Shown here in pieces: positions 20,381-29,511 of a DNA stretch of 64,000 nucleotides. Under the pieces are notes generated by a model, which saw only the letters and a program-made list of their open reading frames with translations, had not been told where the DNA came from and ran no database searches. Made by a program: the position numbers and the translations under genes. The DNA lies in contig CM060121.1 in the NCBI GenBank assembly GCA_030522415.1, positions 24,452,142-24,516,141 of the forward strand, in the 5' to 3' direction. The stretch's first letter is position 1. Each line of letters begins with the position of its first letter. Source of the DNA: Channallabes apus. Its lineage: Eukaryota; Chordata; Actinopteri; Siluriformes; Clariidae.

Positions 20381-21106
20381 GATGGACGGACCGTCCAGGA
20401 CGCAGCAGGAGTTCCCCTGCCAGACGAAAATGCGCGGCTGCACCGTTATCTGAGAGATCAGCAGCAAGAGATTGGGAGCCTGGCGCGAGCTGTCCATGAT
20501 CTGGCATGCAGCGTCAGCCAGCTGGCCACGTCCCGGCCACCTCCGACTGCTCCCCCATCACCAGTCCCGCCGCCAGCTCCTCGCCCCACACCGCCTGAGA
20601 GGTATGGAGGTGATCCGGAGGGATGTCGTCGATTTCTTCTTGCCTGTGAGTTATATCTGACGGACTTTCCCAACATGTCAGACCAGCAAAAGGTGAGCTT
20701 TGTCACCCAACATCTCACAGGAAGGGCTCTAGACTGGGCTACGGCGGTGTGGAGCGCTGGAGGAGCCACCACAGCCTGCTACCATCGTTTCATCGAGGCC
20801 CTTCGCGCCGTTTTCGATCACCCCGATCAGGGGAAGACTGGGGAACAGCAGCTGATGAGGATCCGACAAGGTAACGTTCCTGTGTCAGAATACGCTGTCC
20901 GATTCCAGGTCCTCGCAGCCGAGAGCGGATGGTGCGAGAAGAACCTGTTGGCGAGGTTTCGAGACGGTCTGAACGCTGACCTCCAGCTAGAGCTCGCATG
21001 CCGAGATGCAGAGCTCACGTTGGAGGACTGCATCGCGCTAGCCATCAGGCTTGACCAGCATGTCCGCTCTCAACAATGGCATCCACCACTCCGACCCAAT
21101 AGATGA
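20375..21106 (+). pseudogene. gag: Element C gag, C-terminally truncated
   Basis: The ATG (20375) lies inside the last six bases of the 5' LTR. The 243-residue frame has a coiled-coil leader (residues 10-50), a proline-rich linker, then a Ty3/gypsy capsid domain (FVTQHLTGRALDWATAVW, RIRQGNVPVSEYAVRFQVL, LEDCIALAIRLDQH). The frame stops soon after the capsid, where a deletion joins gag to the middle of RT, so the zinc knuckle and protease are missing. This capsid type is the ancestor of host genes such as PEG10 and the RTL family. The linked LTRs and pol debris show this is a transposon copy and not a domesticated gene. Confidence 0.85.
20382..20391 (+). promoter_or_regulatory. Self-priming primer-binding site of element C
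   Basis: ATGGACGGAC, one base after the 5' LTR, is the exact reverse complement of GTCCGTCCAT in the 3' LTR (23621-23630) and matches nine of ten bases in the 5' LTR. It sits inside gag codons. Confidence 0.65.
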
Positions 21107-21178
21107 CCGGAGTCGGGTCGAAGAACGAATCCTCTTCAGCTGCAACCTCCAGAACGCGAAGGGTCCTCAGTAGAAGAC

Positions 21179-23438
21179 ATGGAGATAGGCTCGTCTCATC
21201 TTTACGCAGCCGAAAGGTCATATTCTGAGCATGTCGGCCATGTAACCGCCGTCCTTCGTCGCCTGCGTGCACACGGGCTCTATGCGAAGGCTGAGAAATG
21301 TGAATTCCATAAACGGGAGGTTGCATTCCTCGGCTATCGCATAGGGCCACTGGGGGTCGAGATGGAGGAAGCTAAGGTGGAGGCGGTAACACGATGGCCG
21401 GCACCCCGATCAGTAAAGGCGCTACAGAGCTTTCTCGAGTTCGCATGCTTTTATAGACGATTTATTCGTAATTTTAGTTCGGTAGCTGCGCCCCTCACCA
21501 CGACGTTGAAGGGGAAACCGAAAACGTTGAAGACACTCTCGGCAGAGGCAGAGATTGATTTCAACAAACTCAAAAAAGCATTCACCACCGCACCTGTCTT
21601 ACGGCTTCCCGATCCCGAGAAGCCGTTTTTCGTTGAGGTAGATGCGTCAGAGGTTGGGATAGGGGTGGTACTATCCCAGCGCCATGGGCAACCCGAGAAA
21701 CTTCAGCCTTGTGCTTTTTTCTCTCAGAAACTGTCACCTGCTGAGCGAAATTATGATATCGGCAATAGAGAACTGATAGCAGTGAAAGCGGCGTTAGAAG
21801 AGTGGAGACATTGGCTAGAGGGCGCCAAACACCCATTCACCGTGTTAACCGATCATAAAAATCTCCAATATATCCAACAAGCAAAAAGACTAAACACGCG
21901 ACAAGCCCGGTGGTCGTTGTTCTTTACGCGTTTCCAGGTCCATATCACCTATAGACCCGGGTCAAAAAATAAGAAGGCAGACGCACTATCACGCTATTAC
22001 CCCGCTGATAAACCTGCTGTCACTCCTGAGCCTATTCTGCCTGCGCCGCTCGTGGTTGCCCCGGTGATGTGGGATTTAGATGATGAGATCGCTCGGCGCG
22101 CGCGGGACGGCCCCGTGCCCCCCGGGTGCCCTCGCGATAGAATCTACGTCCCCGAGGTACTAGGGGAGCGCGTGACAGGTGAGGCTCATACCAGTGTGTC
22201 CTCCGGACATCCCGGCGTGACGCGCACACTCCATATTTTAAAACAAAAGTATAAAAATCCGCGTAGCCTACCCGTTGGGAAATTAATGCCCCTACCCACA
22301 CCGAATCGGCCGTGGTCACCCATCGCTGTAGACTTCGTCACGGACCTGCCGGTGTCTAAAGGGTACACCACTATTTTGGTAGTCGTAGATCGGTTTTCAA
22401 AAGGGTGCTGTTTCATCCCGTTTGGCTCCCTCCCGTCTACCCTCCAGGTAACCCGAAGCTCTCTTTACATCAGTGTTTCGCCACTATGGCATGCCGGAAG
22501 ATATAGTTTCTGATCGTGGTCCCCAATTTATCGCCAAAGTCTGGAAAGCTTTCTTCCAGAAGTTGTGGACCACAGTTAGCCTAACCTCGGGCTATCACCC
22601 CGAGTCGAATGGACAGGCAGAGCGGACTGTTCAAGAACTCGGGAGATATCTTCGGGCATATTGTAGTAGCCGGCAGCACGACTGGGCTAACTGGTTGCTT
22701 TGGGCAGAATATGCTCAAAATTCCTTAGTACACTCCGCGACCGGCCTAACGCCCTTTCAGTGCATACTTGGATATCAACCTCCACTATGTCCTTGGGATG
22801 CCACCCCCACCGACGTTCCCAAGGTGGATCGGTGGTTTAAAACAGAGGAAAGAGTCTGGGAAGACGCACACACACACATCTCTCGAGCTGTGTCTCGTTT
22901 TAAGAAATTTGCCGATAGACGAAGGAAGGACAGTCCTCCGCTCCAGGTAGGCGATCGAGTGTGGCTCTCGACACGGGACCTTCACCTCTACCTCCCATGT
23001 CATAAGCTGTCCCCCAAATATATTGGTCCTTTTGTTATTTTAGCACAAGTCAACCCTGTGTCATCTAAAATACCACCAAACCTTCGTATTAACCCAGTGT
23101 TTCATGTGTCCCTTCTAAGGCCAGTGGTCCGGGGGCCCCTAGACGAGGGCATCGCAGAACCCTCGCTCCCTGGACCCATGGAGATAAAGGGCACCCCGGC
23201 GTATAAGGTAACTAGGTTGCTGGATTCCCGGGGGAGAGGAGGGTCCCTCCAATATCTCGTGGATTGGGAGGGGTACGGTCCGGAGGACAGGAGTTGGGTC
23301 CCGGCCAAGGACATCTTAAGCCCCGAATTAATCACCACGTTTCACCAAGATTGGCCGGAGTGCCCGGCTCCTCGACCCCCGGGCGCCCCACTCGTCGGCC
23401 GGTCTACTCCGGTCGCGAGTCCCGACCTCCTCAGGTAA
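21179..23438 (+). pseudogene. pol: Element C pol remnant: RT end, RNase H, integrase, chromodomain
   Basis: The frame begins in the last part of RT ([19 protein letters not shown]); the YLDD core is absent. RNase H ([16 protein letters not shown]) is intact. The integrase head keeps [10 protein letters not shown], but the CxxC half is deleted just before [11 protein letters not shown]. The integrase core has [15 protein letters not shown] and NGQAER with the normal 35-residue spacing, but a frameshift between about 22440 and 22473 separates the first Asp from the rest. A chromodomain ([15 protein letters not shown]) follows. Pol ends 31 bases before the 3' LTR, unlike the A/B/D family. Confidence 0.9.
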
Positions 23439-23469
23439 GACGTCGGGGCCGGTCCTGAAGGGGGGGGGC

Positions 23470-24091
23470 TGTGACATCTGTGCCACCACGGTCCGGGGGA
23501 TTAAGATCTGGGTCGCCGGACCACTGAGCCGCCACTTTGTCCCCACCTAGTGTGTCTGTATGGGTATGTCATCCAAAATCACAAATCACGTACACCTGTG
23601 TCCAGACGCCACGGCGTCTCGTCCGTCCATAGTGTTTCACCCCTTGTGTGTATGTGTGTGTGGGTCTCACTGTGAGATTACCTATGCCTGTCTCCTCTGT
23701 AGAACTAAGCAGCAGCAGGGTCGGATCGAGGACTGAAACCCGAAAGTGAGTTCTGTTTAGTTTCAAGTTCAAGTTCAAGTTGCAACGCCCGTCTCTCGTG
23801 AGGCAAACCTGCCCTGGACTTCCGTGGGGCGAAGGGATTATGTGCAAGAAGAGAGTCGGCCGACCTGCTGAATCTGCATGAGGAGATCGCGTCTCCCTTC
23901 AGTTTTTTCATTTTGATCTTTGGATATTCGTTTCAGTTTGCTTTATTTTACAGAGTTTTTTATGTAAGAAGGAAACTTTTGAGTTCAAAAGAACGAAAGA
24001 AAAGAAACAAATTAAAATAAAGACGAGTCAAAACGTGTGGCAAAACCACTCCTGCATCTGTGTCCGGTTTCTCAACACCTGGATCATGACA
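23470..24091 (+). repeat. 3' LTR of element C (622 bp)
   Basis: It follows a polypurine tract (AAGGGGGGGGGC, 23458-23468), starts TGTGACATCTG and ends GGATCATGACA. It lacks the ~35-bp TATA-containing segment of the 5' LTR. Confidence 0.93.
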
Positions 24092-24096
24092 GGTAC
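24092..24096 (+). repeat. Target-site duplication of element C (GGTAC), right
   Basis: Partner of 19722-19726. Confidence 0.9.
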
Positions 24097-24108
24097 AGCA
24101 TGAGAGCA

Positions 24109-24113
24109 AAAAC
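24109..24113 (+). repeat. Target-site duplication of element D (AAAAC), left
   Basis: AAAAC is repeated directly after the other end at 29186-29190. Confidence 0.9.
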
Positions 24114-24497
24114 TGTCAAGAGTGAACTAACCTCTGGGACCAGAAGACTAGCTTTAGCGGTTTGCCCAATGTAGCGTGGATGGTAAACCCAAACGCAGAT
24201 GAGAAGCGAGTAGGCAGGATAACCACGCAACTTTAATCTAAGGACTCTCGCGAAAGGGGAGCAAGGGAAAAACACAAATTTAACCCGCGTCCTATAAATA
24301 CACACACAATAGCAGAAAGCAGATAACCCAAATGGTGAGTACTCACGGTTTGCTGAAACGACAACCGGAACCGACATGGGCCGAACTCAATGACTGAGCG
24401 GTAAGCCATCGTTTGTTTACCTCTTTTATACTTCCTGGTTTGGCGCACGCCTTACTTCCGGGTCCTAGTGCCGGGCGGCGATTGAGTGTGCATGACA
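24114..24497 (-). repeat. 3' LTR of element D (384 bp)
   Basis: In the element's sense it starts TGTCATGCAC (24497) and ends CTCTTGACA (24114). It has the TATA box and GCTCAGTCATT stretch (24389-24399). Confidence 0.94.
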
Positions 24498-27400
24498 GTA
24501 CCCCCCTGTCCAGGACCGGCTCCTGACGGTCCTGGGGTGGAGGATACCCGGTGACGGTAGTCTCGAATCAGCTCGGGGTCGAGAATGAACCGGGCCGGGA
24601 TCCAAGACCGCTCCTCGGGGCCGTAGCCCTCCCAGTCAACCAGGTACTGAGTACCTCTGCCCAGAGGGCGCGAGTCGAGGATTCGGCGTACGGTGTAAGC
24701 GAGACCGCCGTCAATGACCCGGGGAGGAGGAGCTGGGGGGGTGGGTGGAATCATAGGTGAGGTGATGAAAGGCTTGAATTGGGACAGGTGGAATACTGGA
24801 TAAATCCGGAGCGCCGCAGGCAGCTGGAGTCGGTAGGTGACAGGGTTAATCCTGTGGGTGATGCGGTATGGTCCGATGAATCTGGGTGAAAGTTTTCTTG
24901 ATTCGGTGTGAAGGTGGAGATTTTTAGTAGAAAGCCATACCTTGTCACCTACGTGGTACAATCGTCCCGGAGGATGTCGACGGTGGTGTTGGTGGGTGTA
25001 TCGGGCATTGGCGCATTGGATGGCCCGGTTGGTTGTAATCCATAGCCGCCGACATCTGCGGACCAACTGTTGGGCGGATGGTACATCAACCTTCGGGTTC
25101 TGGGTGGTTGAACATCGAAGGTTGGAAACTGTAGCATACCTCAAATGGGCTTAGGTTGGTGGCAGAGGAGGTGTGGAGGTTATGTGACAGCTCAGCCCAG
25201 ATGAGGTAGCGTGCCCAGGAGCGCTGACGATCTGCTATGAAACATCTCAGATAGCGCTCCAGCTGTTGGTTGGTCCGCTCCGTCTGACCGTTAGTCTGTG
25301 GGTGGTATCCAGATGATAGACTGCAGGTGGAGTCGATAAGACAGCAGAAGGCCTTCCTGAACCGGGCTGTGAACTGGGGCCCTCTGTCCGAGACGATGTC
25401 CTTGTGGAACCCATGCAGACGGACTACGTGCTCTAAAATCAGCTCTGCTGTTTCTTTGGCTGACGGGAGTCCGGCACGAGCCACCAGATGCACGGCTTTA
25501 GAGAACCGGTCGACGATTGTGAGGATGGTGTCCTTTCCTTCGGAGGCCGGCAGGCCCGTGATGAAGTCGACGGCAATGTGCGTCCAGGGCCGTCGAGGAA
25601 CTGGGAGAGGCTGCAGTTCACCTGGGGCTGGTTGATTGGTGTTCTTGGCCCTGGCGCACACTGGGCATGCCTGGACGAACTCTTGGACGTCCCTCGTGAT
25701 GGATGCCCACCAGAAATCCCGCTGGAGAAATTGGAGGGTCCGTCGTGTGCCCGGATGTCCCGAAATGGGAGAAGAGTGACCCCACTGGAGGACTTCAGAT
25801 CTCATCTTCTCGGGCACAAAGAGTCGTCCAGGTGGCACACCTGCCGGTTCGGTCTCTGTAGCCTGTGCCTGGCGAACTCTCGTTTCCAGGTCTAATTGGA
25901 GTGGGGCGATGATCCTGGAAGAGGGAAGGACAGACGCGGGGTCCGCCCGGGGAATGTCCACCTCCAGCTGTCGGGACAGAGCGTCCGCTTTTGTGTTTTT
26001 GGAGCCCGGGCGGTATGAGAGGTGGAAATCATAATTTTCAAAAAATAATGCACATCGCGCCTGTCGTGGATTTAACTGTTTTAAGTTTTTGAATGTAATG
26101 AGGTTTTGGTGGTCCGTCCAGACTATGATTGGCTCCCTGGCGCCCTGGAGCCAGTGACGCCACTCCTCCAGAGCCCACTTTATGGCCAGCAGCTCGCGGC
26201 CCCCTACCCCGTATCGATGCTGAGTGGAGTCAAATTTTCTGGAGAAGAAACTACATGGGTGTAGTTTCTGATCTGGACCTCGTTGTGAGAGGATAGCTCC
26301 AGCGCCCACATCTGAAGCATCCACCTCCACAACAAATGATTTACTGACATCTGGGTGGAGGAGGATCGGTGCCGTGGTGAAGCGGTGACAAAGGGACTTG
26401 AAAGCGGAGACAGCTGCAGGGTTGAGGTGAAAAGGGAGAGATGAGGGACGGGTCAGAGCGGTTAGGGAATAAAAATTAGAATAAAAATTTGCAAACCCGA
26501 GAAACCGTTGAAGCTGCTTGAGGGTCTTGGGTAGGGGCCAATGACGCACAACCTCTAGCTTCTGCGGGTCCATGGCCACACCCTGGGGCGAGATGACAAA
26601 ACCCAGGAACGTGGTGGAGCGCTCGTGAAAAGCGCACTTTTCCAACTTACAGTACAGTTGATGGGCGAGTAATCTCTTTAGGACCACCCTGACATGCTGG
26701 GTATGTTCTTCCATGGTGCGTGAATAGATAAGTATGTCATCCAGGTAAGCGAATGCCCACCGACCGAGCATGTCGCGAAGGATGTCGTTAATAAGATCTT
26801 GGAATGCGGCGGGGGCATTACACAGTCCAAATGGGATGAGGAGATTTTCATAGTGTCCAGTAGGGGTGATGAAGGCCGTCTTCCACTCATCGCCCTCTCT
26901 GATGCGCACCAAGTTGTAGGCGCTCCGGAGGTCCAACTTAGTAAAGATGGTGGCGCCAGAGAGGGCGTCCAGGGCTGAGTTGGTAAGAGGCAATGGGTGT
27001 CGGTTTTTGATAGTTATGTTGTTTAGCCCCCGATAGTCGACACAGGGGCGAAGTTCACCGCCCCGCTTCTTCACGAAGAAGAATCCCGTGGCGGCAGGTG
27101 AGGAGGAGGGCCTGATGGTACCTTGGCGAAGCGCGTTGGTCACATACTCTTCCATGGCCTGCATCTCTGTAGGTGTAAGCGAGTAGAGGTGGCCGCGGGG
27201 TGGAACTGTACCGGGTTGGAGGTCAATGGCGAGGTCGTAGGGACGATGCGGAGGAAGATGGGTGGCTCGCCGCTTGCAAAAGACCTCCGCCAGGTCCCGA
27301 TACGGTTCTGGGATGGAGTTGGTGTCGACGTCGGGGGCCTCGGACTCCCTAGAGCACGTCCCAGCCGCTGCCCGCAGGCATAGTTCGTTGCAGGTCGTGC

Positions 27401-27836
27401 CCCATTGGAGGATCCGGTTCTGGGTCCAGGAGATGAGGGGGTCATGTTGTAACAGCCAGGGATGTCCAAGGATGATGGGAGGTGACGAGATGGAGGTGAC
27501 GTAAAAGTGGAGCTGTTCTTGGTGTTGATTGATTGAGACGGTGATGGGTTCTCTTTGGGTGGTGATTGGGCTGCTGGATAGGGGGCGACCGTCGACAGAT
27601 GTGATTCGAACGGGCTGGGATAACGCCTCGAGTTTTACCCCCAGTTCTTTGGCATAAGAGGAGTCAATGAAGTTACCTGCTGCCCCGGAGTCGATGAATG
27701 CAGCACTTTCTACTCGCTTGTGGCCAATCTGGAGGTGTACCTGAACCGTGAGATGGGAGGAGGTGGCTGTGATGGCGGAGAGAAGAAGGTGACCCGGCGA
27801 GTGTCTCTCACCTCTCACCGGGCCTGTGCGTTTCCC
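24452..27836 (-). pseudogene. pol: Element D pol, nearly intact: protease to chromodomain, one frameshift
   Basis: A frame of about 910 residues (27818-25086) covers protease (FIDSGAAGNFID), RT (YLDD at 26747-26736), RNase H ([16 protein letters not shown]), HHCC ([19 protein letters not shown]) and the integrase core with both Asp and the Glu (NGQTER). A one-base insertion at about 25091 then shifts the frame; the rest (25144-24452) carries the integrase end and chromodomain ([15 protein letters not shown]), stopping 45 bases inside the LTR. In RT, at 26465-26490, eight residues are missing and replaced by FYSNFYS, an in-frame change within the thumb region. Slippery site GTTTCCC (plus strand, 27830-27836) is kept. 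This is the best-preserved pol in the window. Confidence 0.94.
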
Positions 27837-28798
27837 GTCCCTCTCGATACCATCTCTCCCGTTCTGCAGCGGTCAAGGAGGCGCGTCCTAATTGCATGGG
27901 TTCCCCGACTCCTGTGTCAACCACGGCAGGAGGTGGAGAACCGACATGTCCAGGGGTGGTGCAGGTAACGGAGTCTGCGGGTCGTGGGATAGTGACGGTG
28001 AAGGTGGGTGCAGGTGGCAGGGTGCGAGGAGCTGGCTTTGGGCGAGAGAGAAGGCGCTGGTCGATCCGGAGAGCGAGCTGGATCAAATCCTCCAATGTAG
28101 CAGGAAGCTCTCGCCCGGCTAGTTCATCTTTGATCCGAGAAGCCAGGCCCTCGTAGTAGGATGTACGGAGTGCTGCATCTCCCCAGGTGGTCTGTACGGC
28201 GAGCGTACGAAATTCAGCCATGTAGCGACTCACAGACGATCCTCCCTGCCTCAGGTGGTAGAGGTTTGTGTCGGTCTCCACCTCGCCCGCTGGATGCTCG
28301 AAAGTGAGCCTGAGTTGATGGGTGAACTCATTGTATGAGTGGGCGGTGTCTGTGTCTGCCTTGAGGACTGCCGTGGCCCACTCAGCTGCCTGCCCTGTGA
28401 GCAACGAGACGAGGAGAGCAATGCGTAGCCGATCGGTGGAGTACTTGGTGGAATTAAACTCGAACACCGGATCGAGCGCTGGCAAAAACACACTGCACTT
28501 CCCATCCGTGCCGTTCCACTTTTCTGGTAATGATAAGAAGACATCAGTGGGGGGGGGGATGCGGCGCTGCGGCCGCCGCGACGGGAGGCCCGCTAGCCGC
28601 GCTAGCAACAGCTGCACGGAGATCCGTGTTCTCCTGCCTGAGCTCCGTGACCTCGCGGCGCAAGACCGCGACGTCTTGGAGGCCCAGGCGCAGAGTAGCG
28701 ATCTCCCCGGTTAGCTTGTCGATTAGCGCGGCATGCTGATCTACCACGTCGCAGAGGTGCGCATGATCTGCTGGGTTTACTGCGGAGGGCTCAGTCAT
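27808..28798 (-). pseudogene. gag: Element D gag, frameshifted and lacking the zinc knuckle
   Basis: The start codon (28798-28796) lies three bases after the 5' LTR. The leader (coiled-coil-like, to about 28555) is separated from the capsid by a +1 shift in a run of ten C (minus strand, 28558-28549), as in B. The capsid part (from 28617 by its first Met) has the same motifs as B. Near its end a 55-base stretch present in B is missing, which removes the whole CCHC knuckle and puts the slippery heptamer out of phase. Without the knuckle RNA packaging should fail, and normal Gag-Pol frameshifting is also lost. Confidence 0.9.
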
Positions 28799-28799
28799 T
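28789..28799 (-). promoter_or_regulatory. Self-priming primer-binding site of element D
   Basis: In the element's sense AATGACTGAGC starts one base after the LTR. It is the exact 11-base reverse complement of GCTCAGTCATT in both of its LTRs (24389-24399 and 29077-29087). Confidence 0.8.
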
Positions 28800-28800
28800 C

Positions 28801-29185
28801 TGTCAAGCGTGAACTACCCTCGGGGACCAGAAGACTAGCTTTAGCGGTTTGCCCAATGTAGCGTGGATGGTAAACCCAAACGCGGATGAGAAGCGAGTAG
28901 GCAGGATAACCACGCGACTTTAATCTAAGGACTCTCGCGAAATGGGAGCAAGGGAAAAACACAAATTTAACCCCGCGTCCTATAAATACTCACACAATAG
29001 CGGAAAGCAGATAACCCAAATGGTGAGTACTCACGGTTTGCTGAAACGACAAACGGAACCGACATGGGCCGAACTCAATGACTGAGCGGTAAGCCATCAT
29101 TTGTTTACCTCTTTTATACTTCCTGGTTTGGTGCCCGCCTTACTTCCGGGTCCTAGTGCCGGGCGCAGATTGAGTGTGCATAACA
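28801..29185 (-). repeat. 5' LTR of element D (385 bp)
   Basis: In the element's sense it starts TGTTATGCACACTC (29185) and ends CGCTTGACA (28801). The second base pair of the terminus has mutated relative to the TGTCATG of other copies. Confidence 0.94.
29077..29118 (-). promoter_or_regulatory. LTR core promoter and predicted RNA 5' end (element D)
   Basis: TATAAAAG (29118-29111) lies about 31 bases before GCTCAGTCATT (29087-29077) in the element's sense, the same spacing as in A and B. Confidence 0.7.
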
Positions 29186-29511
29186 AAAACAGCCAGCTTT
29201 GATCACCAAATGCGTTCCAGTTTTGCAGGATAATGCACAACCTCATACTGCCCATCTCACCACTTGCATGTTACAGGAACTCAGCTGCCCATGATCCCTG
29301 ACTTTGTTCCAAGCTATTTCCACATGTTTGAGCCATTAAAGGAGCTCCTGGGAGGCCAGTGGTTTAGATGTGAAGCAGGCGAATGAAAGCTAGTGAAATG
29401 CTGGAATGAATGCAGTAGTGTAGCAGGGGATGATATAGAGAAATAAAGGTAGTTTTTACTCTTATACCTGTGTTTTGTTATTCGGCACAATCAAAAGTCC
29501 TGGTTTGACTT

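Larger units (their letters stand above)
19727..24091 (+). mobile_element. LTR retrotransposon C, second sushi-like Ty3/gypsy family, internally deleted
   Basis: It has two LTRs, a GGTAC TSD on both sides, gag and a partial pol. At 4.4 kb it lacks the end of gag, protease and most of RT. Its LTRs do not resemble those of A/B/D/E, but the gag and pol are distantly related and the same self-priming layout is present. Confidence 0.95.
24114..29185 (-). mobile_element. LTR retrotransposon D, full-length sushi-like chromovirus (5.07 kb)
   Basis: The only complete copy of the A/B/D/E family here: two LTRs of 384 and 385 bp and TSD AAAAC on both sides (24109-24113 and 29186-29190). The LTRs differ at roughly 15-20 positions, so the insertion is not very recent. 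It inserted 17 bases to the right of element C's TSD, in the opposite orientation. Confidence 0.96.
19681..29511 (+). mobile_element. Mariner-like element, copy 2, split by LTR elements C and D
   Basis: The left end AAGTCAAACCGGGACAT (19681) is inverted at 29511 (TCCTGGTTTGACTT). The inverted match continues about 45 bases inwards, to the AACAGGTAC into which C inserted. Between C and D only 17 non-TSD bases of this element remain. After D it continues with a stretch that reads LQDNAQPHTA, a typical DDE motif around the second Asp. Removing C and D with one TSD copy each leaves an element of about 400 bp, close to the copies at 14720 and 51229. Confidence 0.65.

Noticed and set aside
20375..21106. 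Gag of element C as a possible domesticated PEG10/RTL-like host gene
   Set aside because: It lies between two LTRs with a TSD, is truncated, and has linked pol debris, so it is a transposon copy.
24551..27504. Open frames on the plus strand within element D (up to ~135 residues)
   Set aside because: They are antisense shadows of pol, whose minus-strand frame has all catalytic motifs.
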